A stretch of DNA of 44,320 bases from Actinomycetota bacterium (GTDB taxonomy: Bacteria > Actinomycetota > Thermoleophilia > Gaiellales > F1-60-MAGs149). The stretch spans positions 1 to 44,320 of the forward strand of contig CANJXE010000003.1 of NCBI GenBank assembly GCA_947478745.1, given 5' to 3'. Below the pieces are notes generated by a model that was not told where the DNA came from, ran no database searches, and saw only the letters and a list, made by a program, of their open reading frames with translations. Positions 17,694 to 26,431 of the stretch are shown one piece after another. The position numbers and the translations under genes are program-made. Each line of letters starts with the position of its first letter. Within the stretch, counting starts at the first letter, position 1.

Positions 17694-18950
17694 ATGGAAT
17701 CGTCCTGTGACGTGATCGTGATCGGCGCCGGCCTCGGCGGTCTGCGCGCAGCGCGGGATCTCGCCGATCAGGGACACTCCGTCGTCGTCCTCGAGGCGCG
17801 CGATCGCGTCGGCGGGCGCGGCCGCACCAGCCACCTCGATGGACGTCTCGTCGAGCTCGGCGGCTCGTGGTTCACGCCCGAGCACGTGCAGGTGAAGGCA
17901 GAACTCGAGCGGTACGGACAGGCGACGCGTGACTTCCCCACGCAGCTGCACGCGCGCTGGCGCACCGCCGGCGAGCTGCGCCGAGGCCTCCCCGTGCCGT
18001 GGCACGAGCTGCCGTCGCTCGAGCGAGCCCTGGTGCAGGTCGCGGCCGACGCCGCCGCGTACACCGCGGGCACCTTCACCGGTGCGGATCGCTCGGCGCT
18101 CGAGTACATCGACGCGCTCGAGCCGACGCCTGGCGTGCGGGACTTCCTGCTGGGCTGGTGGCAGCTGATGGGCGGCGCCCCGCCCGCGTCGGGATCAGTT
18201 GTCGATGCGATCGGACCGATTGCATCGCACGATGGACTCAGCGGCCTCGTCACGTGCCTTGCCCACGGCCCCGCCGGCGGCTGGAGCGCCCTTGCCGAGG
18301 CGCTGGCCGCCGACGGCATCTCGGTGGAGCTCGACGCTCCCGTCACCGCCGTGCACATCGCGGACACCGCGACCTGCACCACTGCGGATGGACGCACGTG
18401 GCACGCCCGGGCCGTCGTCATCGCCGTGCCGGTCAACTGCCTGCCGGCCATCACCTGCACACCGGGCTGGCCCCAGCCCGTCGCCGAGGCCGCCGGCGCC
18501 AACGCCGGCGCGGCGCTCAAGGTCCTGATGCTCGTCCGTGGCATCGAGCCGCACGGCATCGCCGTCGGTGTCGGCCACGGCCTGCACTGGTGGTACGCCG
18601 ACGATGCCGTCGACGACGTGGTGCGCGTGACGGGCTTCGGCTGGACCACCGCCGACTTCGATCCCGCCAGCCGCACCGATGTCGAGCGGGCGCTGCATGC
18701 GTTCTTCCCCGAAGGTGAGCTCCTGGAGTTCACCCACCATGACTGGGTGGGCGACAGGCACTCGCTCGGTACCTGGCTGACGGCGCCCGCGGGTCGGGCC
18801 GACCTCGTGAATCCTGCGCGCTTCGCGCCCTTCGCGTGCGCCGCGTTCGCGGGCTCCGACGTGGCACACGAGGAGGCGGGCTGGTTCGAGGGAGCGCTCG
18901 TCAGCGGCGCAGCCGCTGCTGCGCAGATCCACACGCTCTTGCTCGGCTAG
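17694..18950 (+). CDS. FAD-dependent amine oxidase-family protein
   Basis: CDVIVIGAGLGGLRAARDLADQGHSVVVLEARDRVGGRGRTSHLDGRLVELGGSWFTPEH...FAGSDVAHEEAGWFEGALVSGAAAA. Confidence 0.9.
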   Translation: MESSCDVIVIGAGLGGLRAARDLADQGHSVVVLEARDRVGGRGRTSHLDGRLVELGGSWFTPEHVQVKAELERYGQATRDFPTQLHARWRTAGELRRGLPVPWHELPSLERALVQVAADAAAYTAGTFTGADRSALEYIDALEPTPGVRDFLLGWWQLMGGAPPASGSVVDAIGPIASHDGLSGLVTCLAHGPAGGWSALAEALAADGISVELDAPVTAVHIADTATCTTADGRTWHARAVVIAVPVNCLPAITCTPGWPQPVAEAAGANAGAALKVLMLVRGIEPHGIAVGVGHGLHWWYADDAVDDVVRVTGFGWTTADFDPASRTDVERALHAFFPEGELLEFTHHDWVGDRHSLGTWLTAPAGRADLVNPARFAPFACAAFAGSDVAHEEAGWFEGALVSGAAAAAQIHTLLLG

Positions 18951-19012
18951 AATCTGCGCGTTCGACGGCGCGGGACAGCGTGCCGGCATCCTTCCCAGCG
19001 CTGCCGGAGATC

Positions 19013-20278
19013 ATGTCCATGCCTGTCCAGACCACGTCCGCCGAACGGCCGATCACCGAGCCGATTCCCCTCGAGCAGCGGCGCCTGACCGGCTTTGACG
19101 TCGCGGTCCTCTGGTCGAATATGGGCATCAGCCTGCTGGGCATCGTGGCCGGCGCCGGCCTGATCGCCTACGGCGCCGGCTCCACGCGGGCGCTGATCGC
19201 CACGCTGGTCGGCGGCGTCATCGGCGGACTCATGCTGGCGGCGGCCGGCGCCCTCGGCGCCGCCTCGGGCCAGCCGGGCATGGTCGTCCTGCGCCGTGCA
19301 CTCGGCGATCGCGGGTCGTACCTCCCCACCGTCCTCAACATCCTCCAGGGCTTCGGCTGGGGCACATTCGAGATCCTGGTCATCGCCGAGGCGGCGCGCA
19401 TGATCGTCGGAGCGGACGCCCGCTGGCCGTTCGCCGTCGCCGCGGGCGTGATCGGCACCGCGCTGTCGATCATCGGGCCGGAGAACGTCACCCGCCGCGT
19501 GCTCAAGCGCTTCGTGACGCCGCTGGTCGCCATCGCGATCATCTACCTGCTCCTGCGCCTCGCCATCGACGGCACGTCGAGCGAGCTCGGCACCGCCGCT
19601 GCCGGCGGCCTCGGGCTGATGGCGGCGATCGACCTCGTCGTCGCCAACTTCGCCTCCTGGCAGCCGCTCGTGCCCGACTACACGCGCTTCGCCCGCTCGG
19701 TCAAGGGCGCGGCGCTCGGCGTCGGGCTCGGCTTCGGCATCGCCAGCACGCTCACCTTCGCGGTCGGCATCCTCGCCGCGGTCCAGGCGGGCGGCATCGA
19801 CTCGGCCTCGGCCGGCGTTGCGGTGATCCTCGCCGTGCCGCTCGGGATGCTCGTCGCCTCGGTGCTCGTGGTCGACGAGTCCGAGAAGGGCTTCGCGAAC
19901 ATCTACTCCACCGCCGTGTCCGTTCGCAACTTCGCCCCGCGCGCGCCGCAGACGCCGATCATCATCGCCATCGGCGCGATCGTGACGCTGGGCGCCGTGA
20001 CGGTCTCGCTCGACCGCTTCTTCGACTTCCTGTACCTGCTGGGCGCGGTGTTCGTCCCGCTGTTCGGCGCCGTCTTCGCCGATCGCATCCGGCCCGTGGC
20101 CCCCCACGCCACGATCGTCGCCTGGGTCGCGGGCTTCCTGCTCTACGAGTGGCTCAGCCCGACGCGCATCCTCGGCGTCTCGGACCACGTCTCACCGCTG
20201 CTGGCGGGCGCGCTCGGTGCCACGCTGCCGGCCTTCCTGCTCGCTGCCGCGATCCGGCTCGCCTGGCCGGCGCGCTAG
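19013..20278 (+). CDS. NCS1-type purine/cytosine permease
   Basis: Polytopic; PLEQRRLTGFDVAVLWSNMGISLLGIVAGAGLIAYGAG...LNILQGFGWGTFEILVIAEAA...FASWQPLVPDYTRFAR...ANIYSTAVSVRNFAP. Confidence 0.85.
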   Translation: MSMPVQTTSAERPITEPIPLEQRRLTGFDVAVLWSNMGISLLGIVAGAGLIAYGAGSTRALIATLVGGVIGGLMLAAAGALGAASGQPGMVVLRRALGDRGSYLPTVLNILQGFGWGTFEILVIAEAARMIVGADARWPFAVAAGVIGTALSIIGPENVTRRVLKRFVTPLVAIAIIYLLLRLAIDGTSSELGTAAAGGLGLMAAIDLVVANFASWQPLVPDYTRFARSVKGAALGVGLGFGIASTLTFAVGILAAVQAGGIDSASAGVAVILAVPLGMLVASVLVVDESEKGFANIYSTAVSVRNFAPRAPQTPIIIAIGAIVTLGAVTVSLDRFFDFLYLLGAVFVPLFGAVFADRIRPVAPHATIVAWVAGFLLYEWLSPTRILGVSDHVSPLLAGALGATLPAFLLAAAIRLAWPAR

Positions 20279-20595
20279 GTTCGGCATGCGGTCACACGCC
20301 ATTGCGAACCGAACCGACGAGGTTCGATTGAACCCGGATAAGGATCAGGGCGAATCGCCTGGGCCCCTGCGCCGAACGTCGTGCGGGCGGAGGCGCGAAG
20401 ACCGAAGGCCGCCCTGCCCGCCATCGACGGGCTGTCGTTCGTGACGCCGTGGACCATCCACCCTCCCGACGTCGCCTTCTCACTTCCCTCCCTGCACGCC
20501 GGCACGCCGGTCCAGAGCAGCCCCGCATCGAGCAGATCGGCCATGGAGCCATCGCCATGCCCAAGTCGCCGAGTGCTCGTACGCAGGACATTGGC

Positions 20596-22320
20596 CTATG
20601 CCTCGTCGCGGATCAGGTCCCCCTCGTAGACGCTGATGGCGGCCGTGACCACGCTGCCGCCGCCCTCGTGCGATTGCAGCGTCCAGCGCCGTGCCGTTGC
20701 GGCATCGAGCACCTCGGAGCCGAGGCCGCGTCCGCCGTGCTGGGGACCTACGCCGTTGTCGGTGACGATCACCACCACGTCGTCGCCAGCTCTGGCCATG
20801 CCCACGTTGGCGGCAGTCGCATGACCGTGCACCACAGCATTGGCCAGCGATTCGCGGAGGACCTCGGCAACCGCCGCTGCGGGTGCGGATAGCGACCCTG
20901 CCGCCTGGACATCCCAGGTGATCACGAGCAGGCGCGACCAGTCGCGCTGCGCGGTGTCAACGACCTGCGCGAGCGAACAGGGTCCGGTCGCCGCTGGGTC
21001 ATCCGTCAGGGCAAGCGCGGTCTCTGCGTCGCGCATGGCGACTTCGAGTCGCACCACGTCCCCGCCGAGCGCCGCCTCCCGCACCGCGTGGCTCGCGTTG
21101 ACCAGGCGTGGCTGCAGCGTGCCGTGAAGGTGGGCGGCGAGTTCGCGGCGTATCCGTGCATGCTCTTGGTTGAGGGCCAGCTGCGCCACCTCGCGTTCGA
21201 CCACCATTGCCTCCAGGTCGGCGATGGTGTCACTGGCGATGTCGCTGGCGGCTGCCGGGATACCGCCGGCGATGAGGAGCAGCGCGAGCAGCAGCACGGC
21301 GGGAGCGAAAGCGGCGGCGCTGTTGCCGAACCACACCGCGCTCAGTGCGATGATGGGCACTGGCGCCGCGAGGACCGCGCCGACGACCACAGGGACCGTG
21401 AGACCTGAACGCGCGCGGATGCACCTTCGCCCCACGCGGAACACGACGCCGATGGACACCAAGGCGACGACGGCCAGCACCAAGGCACCCGCCCAGCCGG
21501 AGGTCGCCAGAATGAGCGGGGTGGAGATGAGCACGAACCCCACAGAGGGCACGAGGATGGGCAGGGGGTTGCGTCTGGCCTCGAACGCGGCCACCTGACG
21601 CCATGACATCGATGGATAGTCCTGCCGCGGGGTAACCCACAGTCCGTGACTGAGCGGCCGCACGCTATCGCGTGCCGTGTCCATGAGCAGGTCGGCAATC
21701 AGCTCGGCGTCCGTCTCGCCTCGCGCACGCATGGCCGCCGCTCTGGCGCGCGACGCATCCAGGTGCTGATCGACGGTGCCTCTCAGCACTGCGCGCGCGG
21801 TCTCGATTGCACCGGATGCCCGCAGCCGCTCGGCCTCGACCTCGACATCACGGGCGATGAGGCGCGCGCGCTCGCCGGAGTACCAGGCGCGAGTGGCGAA
21901 GACGTAGGCCAACGCCGGCAGGAGGATGGCGACGATCACAATCCAGATGCCTGTCGTGCGGATCAACAGGCCTTCGACCGGCTGCTGCCCCTGCGCCCCG
22001 CGGATGGCGATGACGTAGGCGGGGCGCGCGAGCGCCAACACCCCGCCCAGCACCACGACCGCCCAGATGGGCACGGGCCTGACGCTCCGGTGCTTGAACA
22101 CCGTGAGGTGCGCCAGCAGCAGCACGGCTCCCGCCAGCAACCACTGGACGACAACGAACAGCGGGGTACCACCCGGTGCGACCCCGGACCCGAGCGCCGT
22201 GACATCGGCCAGGGCCACGCCAACGACGAGGAGCACGCAGAGCACGGCATACCCACGCAGCGAGATGGCCCAGCGACCGCCGATACGCTCGCGTGCGCTA
22301 GGGGGCTGGTGGCTGGTCAT
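20596..22320 (-). CDS. Membrane sensor histidine kinase, atypical (HLHGTLQ dimerisation motif, HATPase C-terminus)
   Basis: Two clusters of TM helices; RRELAAHLHGTLQPRLVNASHAV; N box LRESLANAVVHGHA; G box VTDNGVGPQHGGRGLGSEVL. Confidence 0.85.
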   Translation of the reverse strand: MTSHQPPSARERIGGRWAISLRGYAVLCVLLVVGVALADVTALGSGVAPGGTPLFVVVQWLLAGAVLLLAHLTVFKHRSVRPVPIWAVVVLGGVLALARPAYVIAIRGAQGQQPVEGLLIRTTGIWIVIVAILLPALAYVFATRAWYSGERARLIARDVEVEAERLRASGAIETARAVLRGTVDQHLDASRARAAAMRARGETDAELIADLLMDTARDSVRPLSHGLWVTPRQDYPSMSWRQVAAFEARRNPLPILVPSVGFVLISTPLILATSGWAGALVLAVVALVSIGVVFRVGRRCIRARSGLTVPVVVGAVLAAPVPIIALSAVWFGNSAAAFAPAVLLLALLLIAGGIPAAASDIASDTIADLEAMVVEREVAQLALNQEHARIRRELAAHLHGTLQPRLVNASHAVREAALGGDVVRLEVAMRDAETALALTDDPAATGPCSLAQVVDTAQRDWSRLLVITWDVQAAGSLSAPAAAVAEVLRESLANAVVHGHATAANVGMARAGDDVVVIVTDNGVGPQHGGRGLGSEVLDAATARRWTLQSHEGGGSVVTAAISVYEGDLIRDEA

Positions 22321-22951
22321 CCGATGCGCCGCTCAGCGAAAAGTACGCGCGGGTCATCTGGACTCGCGGGTTGCGCATGGGATCTCCGGCGATTCCCAGC
22401 CTGTGCGCGATGCGGTTGATGGTGCGCTCCACCGACGCCTCGGTGACCGACCGGGCGCGCGCGATCTCGGCATTGGTGAGGCCAAGCGCCACCAGCCGCA
22501 GGATCTCCGTCTGCGCGTCGGTGAGCTGCAGTGTCACCACCGGGCGCCCCGCGGGCGCCCGGCCCGCCGCACCCATGCGCGCGACAGCACGGTCCATCAC
22601 CTCCACCAGCATCGTGAGGTCCGACACGGTGTCCTTCACCACGTAGTCGGCTCCGTCGGGCAACTGCGCCAACTTGGCACCCGCCAGACGGGGGTCGCGA
22701 TACGAGGTGAGCACGACCACGCCGAGGTCGGGGCGCTGCCGACGCAGGGCGTGGGCGATGACGATGCCATTGGGCCCGGTGCCCAGATCGAGGTCGGTGA
22801 GCAGGATGTTGAATGCCACGCGATCGGCGGCGGCCAGCGCCTCTTCGGCATCCGCGCACGCTGCCACCACGAGCGCGCCCCGTTGCTCGAGCGCACCTTC
22901 CATGGTGCTGCGAAGCAGTGTGTCGTTCTCGACGAGCAATACACGAAGCAT
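22298..22951 (-). CDS. LuxR/NarL-family response regulator
   Basis: MLRVLLVENDTLLRSTMEGALEQRG...NILLTDLDLGTGPNGIVIAHALRRQRPDLGVVVLTSY...LTDAQTEILRLVALGLTNAEIARARSVTEASVERTINRIAHRLG; overlaps kinase start by 23 bp. Confidence 0.9.
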   Translation of the reverse strand: MLRVLLVENDTLLRSTMEGALEQRGALVVAACADAEEALAAADRVAFNILLTDLDLGTGPNGIVIAHALRRQRPDLGVVVLTSYRDPRLAGAKLAQLPDGADYVVKDTVSDLTMLVEVMDRAVARMGAAGRAPAGRPVVTLQLTDAQTEILRLVALGLTNAEIARARSVTEASVERTINRIAHRLGIAGDPMRNPRVQMTRAYFSLSGASDDQPPAP

Positions 22952-23044
22952 GATGATGACTCTAGGCGGGGCACGTGTGGGGGTACCTTGGCAATCCGGC
23001 ACTTTCGCGGTCGCACCATCGCCGACACGGCTATCTTGCCTCCC

Positions 23045-24538
23045 ATGGTCACTTCGGTACCAACGACTCCCCCATCGTCCCGCCTCCGTTGCACGCGTGC
23101 GTGCGTGGCTCTTGCTGCCATCCTCATCGGCTTGGCCGTGATGGACGGAGCCGCTCATGCCGCCCCGCCCGCCAACTTGAGCGGCCAGAACATGAGCGGC
23201 CAGAACCTGAGCGGACACAACTTCGCAGGTGCCAACCTGCAGGCTGCCGATTTCCGCAATGCGAACCTATCCGGCGCCAACATGCAGGGTGCTGATCTGC
23301 GAGGGGCCAGCTTCAGCGGGTCGAACATGAAGAATGCCGACCTCCGCGGTGCCAAGATGAGCGGCGCCAACATGATGCGGGCGAACCTGCGCAAGGCGCG
23401 GTTCGGCCCCGTGCCGGCGAAGAAGCCGAGCGGGCGCAGGTGGTTTCACGCGCTGTTCGGCATGCGGGTGACAGCAGACCCGGAAACGCGCGCCGCGGCA
23501 TCGTGCGGAACGTCATGCGGCGGAGCCGACCTGACGGGGGCCAATCTGATCGGCGCCTCGCTCGTGGGTGCCGACATGTCGCGAACCATCCTCATCGGGG
23601 CCTCGCTGCAGACTGCCGACTTCTCCTACGCGGGCATGCCGGGAGCCAACCTCACCGGCGCGATTGTGGCCGGCACCAAATTCGGCAGCGTGGCGTCGGC
23701 CGCTGGCCTCATCAGCGGCTACCTGGTGGGCACGCCGGCATCGCGGCCGCCCGGGTACACCCTGTTCAACGGGTACCTCATCGGTCCCGGAGCGAACATG
23801 TCAGGCGCCTCCCTCCCGGGGGCGTCGCTGTCGGGCCTCAACCTCGCGGGTGTCAACTTCACGGGTGCCAACCTGAGCAACGCGGTGTTCGGCACGACGC
23901 AGGGCGCCATGTTCATGAATGCGAACCTCAACGGGGCAAACTTCGGCAACCAGGACGCACGGTTCAGCAACTTCAGCGGGGCCAGCCTGTCGAACGCGTA
24001 TCTCTACCAGGCGAAGCTGAGCAGCGCTCGCCTGATCGGCGCCAACCTGAGCGGCGCAAATCTGGAGGGAGCAGACCTCACGGGGTCCGACCTCCGCGAC
24101 GCCAACATCGGCAAAGCGCGCATCTACCGGACCAACCTCACCAATGCACTCACCGTGGGCGCCTCGTTCGACGCGCCCGCGTCCAACGGCTCGATCACCG
24201 GCCGGCCGTTGAGCCTGCCGGCGCAAGTGGTCCTGTCCGGAGGCGCCATCTACACGACGCACGGCACGTACCAGGGGTTCAACCTCTCCGGGGTGTCCTT
24301 GGCCGGGGCCAACCTCACCGGCAGCAACTTCCACAACAGCTCGTTCACCAACGTGGACTTCACCGGCGCCAACATGAGCACCACCGACATCACGAACATC
24401 ACCTGGAACGGCGGCAACATCTTCACCAACGCCAATTTCAGCGGCGCAAGCCAGTCGTATGCGAAGTACGTGGGCGGCAACACATGGTCGAACACCACCT
24501 GCCCCAACGGCGTGGTGCAGAACTCGAGCTGCTGGTAA
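23045..24538 (+). CDS. Secreted pentapeptide-repeat protein 1
   Basis: Signal peptide ACVALAAILIGLAVMDGAAHA; A(N/D)LSGAN(M/L)xGADLRGA repeats throughout; C-terminus TTCPNGVVQNSSCW. Confidence 0.92.
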   Translation: MVTSVPTTPPSSRLRCTRACVALAAILIGLAVMDGAAHAAPPANLSGQNMSGQNLSGHNFAGANLQAADFRNANLSGANMQGADLRGASFSGSNMKNADLRGAKMSGANMMRANLRKARFGPVPAKKPSGRRWFHALFGMRVTADPETRAAASCGTSCGGADLTGANLIGASLVGADMSRTILIGASLQTADFSYAGMPGANLTGAIVAGTKFGSVASAAGLISGYLVGTPASRPPGYTLFNGYLIGPGANMSGASLPGASLSGLNLAGVNFTGANLSNAVFGTTQGAMFMNANLNGANFGNQDARFSNFSGASLSNAYLYQAKLSSARLIGANLSGANLEGADLTGSDLRDANIGKARIYRTNLTNALTVGASFDAPASNGSITGRPLSLPAQVVLSGGAIYTTHGTYQGFNLSGVSLAGANLTGSNFHNSSFTNVDFTGANMSTTDITNITWNGGNIFTNANFSGASQSYAKYVGGNTWSNTTCPNGVVQNSSCW

Positions 24539-24549
24539 TGGGAGGTCGC

Positions 24550-25551
24550 ATGACGACTCGCGCAACCGTGGTGGTCGGGCTGCTCGCTGCCCTCGCGCTC
24601 GGCGGGCTTGCGACGGCAGGGTCGGCGCTCGGCGCCTGCGCGCCAGGCGAGGACGCCTCGTGCTCCGGAGCCAGCCTGAAGGGCCGCGACCTCTCGGGGC
24701 AGTCATTCCCGGGAGGCGACTTCCGGAAGGCCAAATTGCAGGGGGCCGATCTCAGCAAGGCCGACTTGAGCGGTGCCAACCTGAGCAAAGCCGACCTCAC
24801 GGGCGCCGACCTGCGGGGCGCCAACCTGGCCGGGGCCAAACTCAGGGGCGCGAAATTGACGAACGCCCAATTCAACCCTCCGCCGGGCGCAGCGCGGCGT
24901 GAGCGGGCCACGGCGAGCTGCTCGCCCAACTGCCAGGGCGCCAACCTGCAGGGGGCCGACCTCACGTACGCGGACATGAGCGGCGCCAACATCTCGTACG
25001 CAAGCCTGCAGCGGTCGAACATGACCGGCGCCAATCTCACCTCGGCCAATCTGGTTGGCTCAGTGATGAACAATGCGAAGTTGATCTACGCCAACCTGAG
25101 CAACGCCAACCTGACCAGCACCACCATGTATGCCGCCCGACTGAGCGGCGCGAACCTGAGCGGCACCCGCCTGCCGGCGATGCCGTCGTCGCCGAACGAC
25201 ACGCCGTTCGCCGACGTGCTGTCAGGAGGGCTGGTGGGCACGCCGGTGTTCGCCGACTCGAACTACCGCATCGTCGGCGGCTATCTGGTGGGTCCGCAGG
25301 TCAATCTCACCAACGCCTACCTGTTCGCCGCGAACCTCAGTGGCCTGCAGCTGCAGGGCGTCACCTTCGCGGGGGCCGACCTCGAGTACGCCAACCTGAG
25401 CGGGTCCAAGCTGGGGATCGCCAATGAGCCCACCAGCTTCGCGGGAACCGACCTCGTGGGCGCGAACCTCTCGGGAGCCGACGTCACCGGAGCCACGTGG
25501 CTCAGCACCAAGTGCCCGAACGGCACGGTGCAGAGCGCAGCCTGCTCCTGA
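24550..25551 (+). CDS. Secreted pentapeptide-repeat protein 2 (paralogue of the preceding gene)
   Basis: Signal peptide VVVGLLAALALGGLATAGSALG; GADLSKADLSGANLSKADLTGADLRGANLAGAKLRGAKL; C-terminus TKCPNGTVQSAACS; GGAGG 4 nt before ATG. Confidence 0.92.
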   Translation: MTTRATVVVGLLAALALGGLATAGSALGACAPGEDASCSGASLKGRDLSGQSFPGGDFRKAKLQGADLSKADLSGANLSKADLTGADLRGANLAGAKLRGAKLTNAQFNPPPGAARRERATASCSPNCQGANLQGADLTYADMSGANISYASLQRSNMTGANLTSANLVGSVMNNAKLIYANLSNANLTSTTMYAARLSGANLSGTRLPAMPSSPNDTPFADVLSGGLVGTPVFADSNYRIVGGYLVGPQVNLTNAYLFAANLSGLQLQGVTFAGADLEYANLSGSKLGIANEPTSFAGTDLVGANLSGADVTGATWLSTKCPNGTVQSAACS

Positions 25552-25775
25552 CCGTCTTCGCCCGACGCACCCGGTGCGACCGTCGCCACTCTCCCGACAC
25601 GGGTTCAGTGCTGAGCGCCACGCGCGGCGATTCTGCACCCCAGCTCATTCGACGCCGGTAACGACCACCCGCTCTTCCCCGCTCCGTACGCAGGTCAGCG
25701 CATTCGGTATCGATTTGCACCCGGGTCCAAATCAGCGCACTTGCCGACTTCGGTTCCGGGTACGGGTCAGCGCTG

Positions 25776-26402
25776 CTAGCGGGTGCCCCAGAGTCGATCG
25801 CCGGCGTCGCCGAGACCCGGGACGATGTAGCCCACCTCGTTCAGGCACTCGTCCAGCGCCGCCACGTGGATATCCACGTCCGGGTGATCCGTCTGCATGC
25901 GCTCAACGCCCTCGGGTGCAGCCAAGAGCGACAGGAGCTTCACCCGGTGCGCGCCGCGCTCCTTGCAGACCGCGGCTGCGTACGACGCTGAACCACCCGT
26001 GGCGAGCATGGGATCGATGATCAGCATCACGCGCTCGCTGAGGTCCTTCGGCAGCTTCTCGTAGTACGAGACGGGCTGCAGGGTCTCCTCGTCGCGGTAC
26101 ATGCCGAGAAAGCCGACGCGCGCCACGGGGATCATCGCCAGCACGCCGTCGAGCATGCCGACTCCGGCCCGCAGGATCGGCACGACCCCGACCTTCTTGC
26201 CGGAGACCTTGCGGCCGATCGTGTCGGTCAGCGGCGTCGTCACCTTGACGTCCTCGAGCATCAGGTCGCGCGTCGCCTCGTAGGCCAGAACACCGGCCAG
26301 CTCGCTGGAGAGGGCGCGGAAATCGCGCGTCGAGGTCTCGACGTCGCGCAGCAGCGTGATCTTGTGCTGGACGAGCGGGTGATCGCAGACGTGCAGGGTC
26401 AT
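25776..26402 (-). CDS. upp: Uracil phosphoribosyltransferase
   Basis: HPLVQHKITLLRDVETSTRDFRALSSELAGVLAYEATRDL...VPILRAGVGMLDG...IDPMLATGGSASYA...VPGLGDAGDRLWGTR. Confidence 0.96.
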   Translation of the reverse strand: MTLHVCDHPLVQHKITLLRDVETSTRDFRALSSELAGVLAYEATRDLMLEDVKVTTPLTDTIGRKVSGKKVGVVPILRAGVGMLDGVLAMIPVARVGFLGMYRDEETLQPVSYYEKLPKDLSERVMLIIDPMLATGGSASYAAAVCKERGAHRVKLLSLLAAPEGVERMQTDHPDVDIHVAALDECLNEVGYIVPGLGDAGDRLWGTR

Positions 26403-26431
26403 GGCGCCATGCTACCGATCCGGGCGACCGG

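Noticed and set aside
20279-20595. Short ORFs in the permease-kinase gap (e.g. 20275-20544 -, 20449-20892 +)
   Set aside because: No convincing motif, start signal or conserved composition; treated as non-coding, possibly containing small hairpins (GGTTC-GATT-GAACC at 20321-20334, CAGGGCGAATCGCCTGG at 20346-20362).
23160-25500. DNA-level repeats (GGCGCCAACCTGAGCGG-like) considered as a satellite or recombination hotspot
   Set aside because: Fully explained by the codon repetition of the pentapeptide-repeat proteins.
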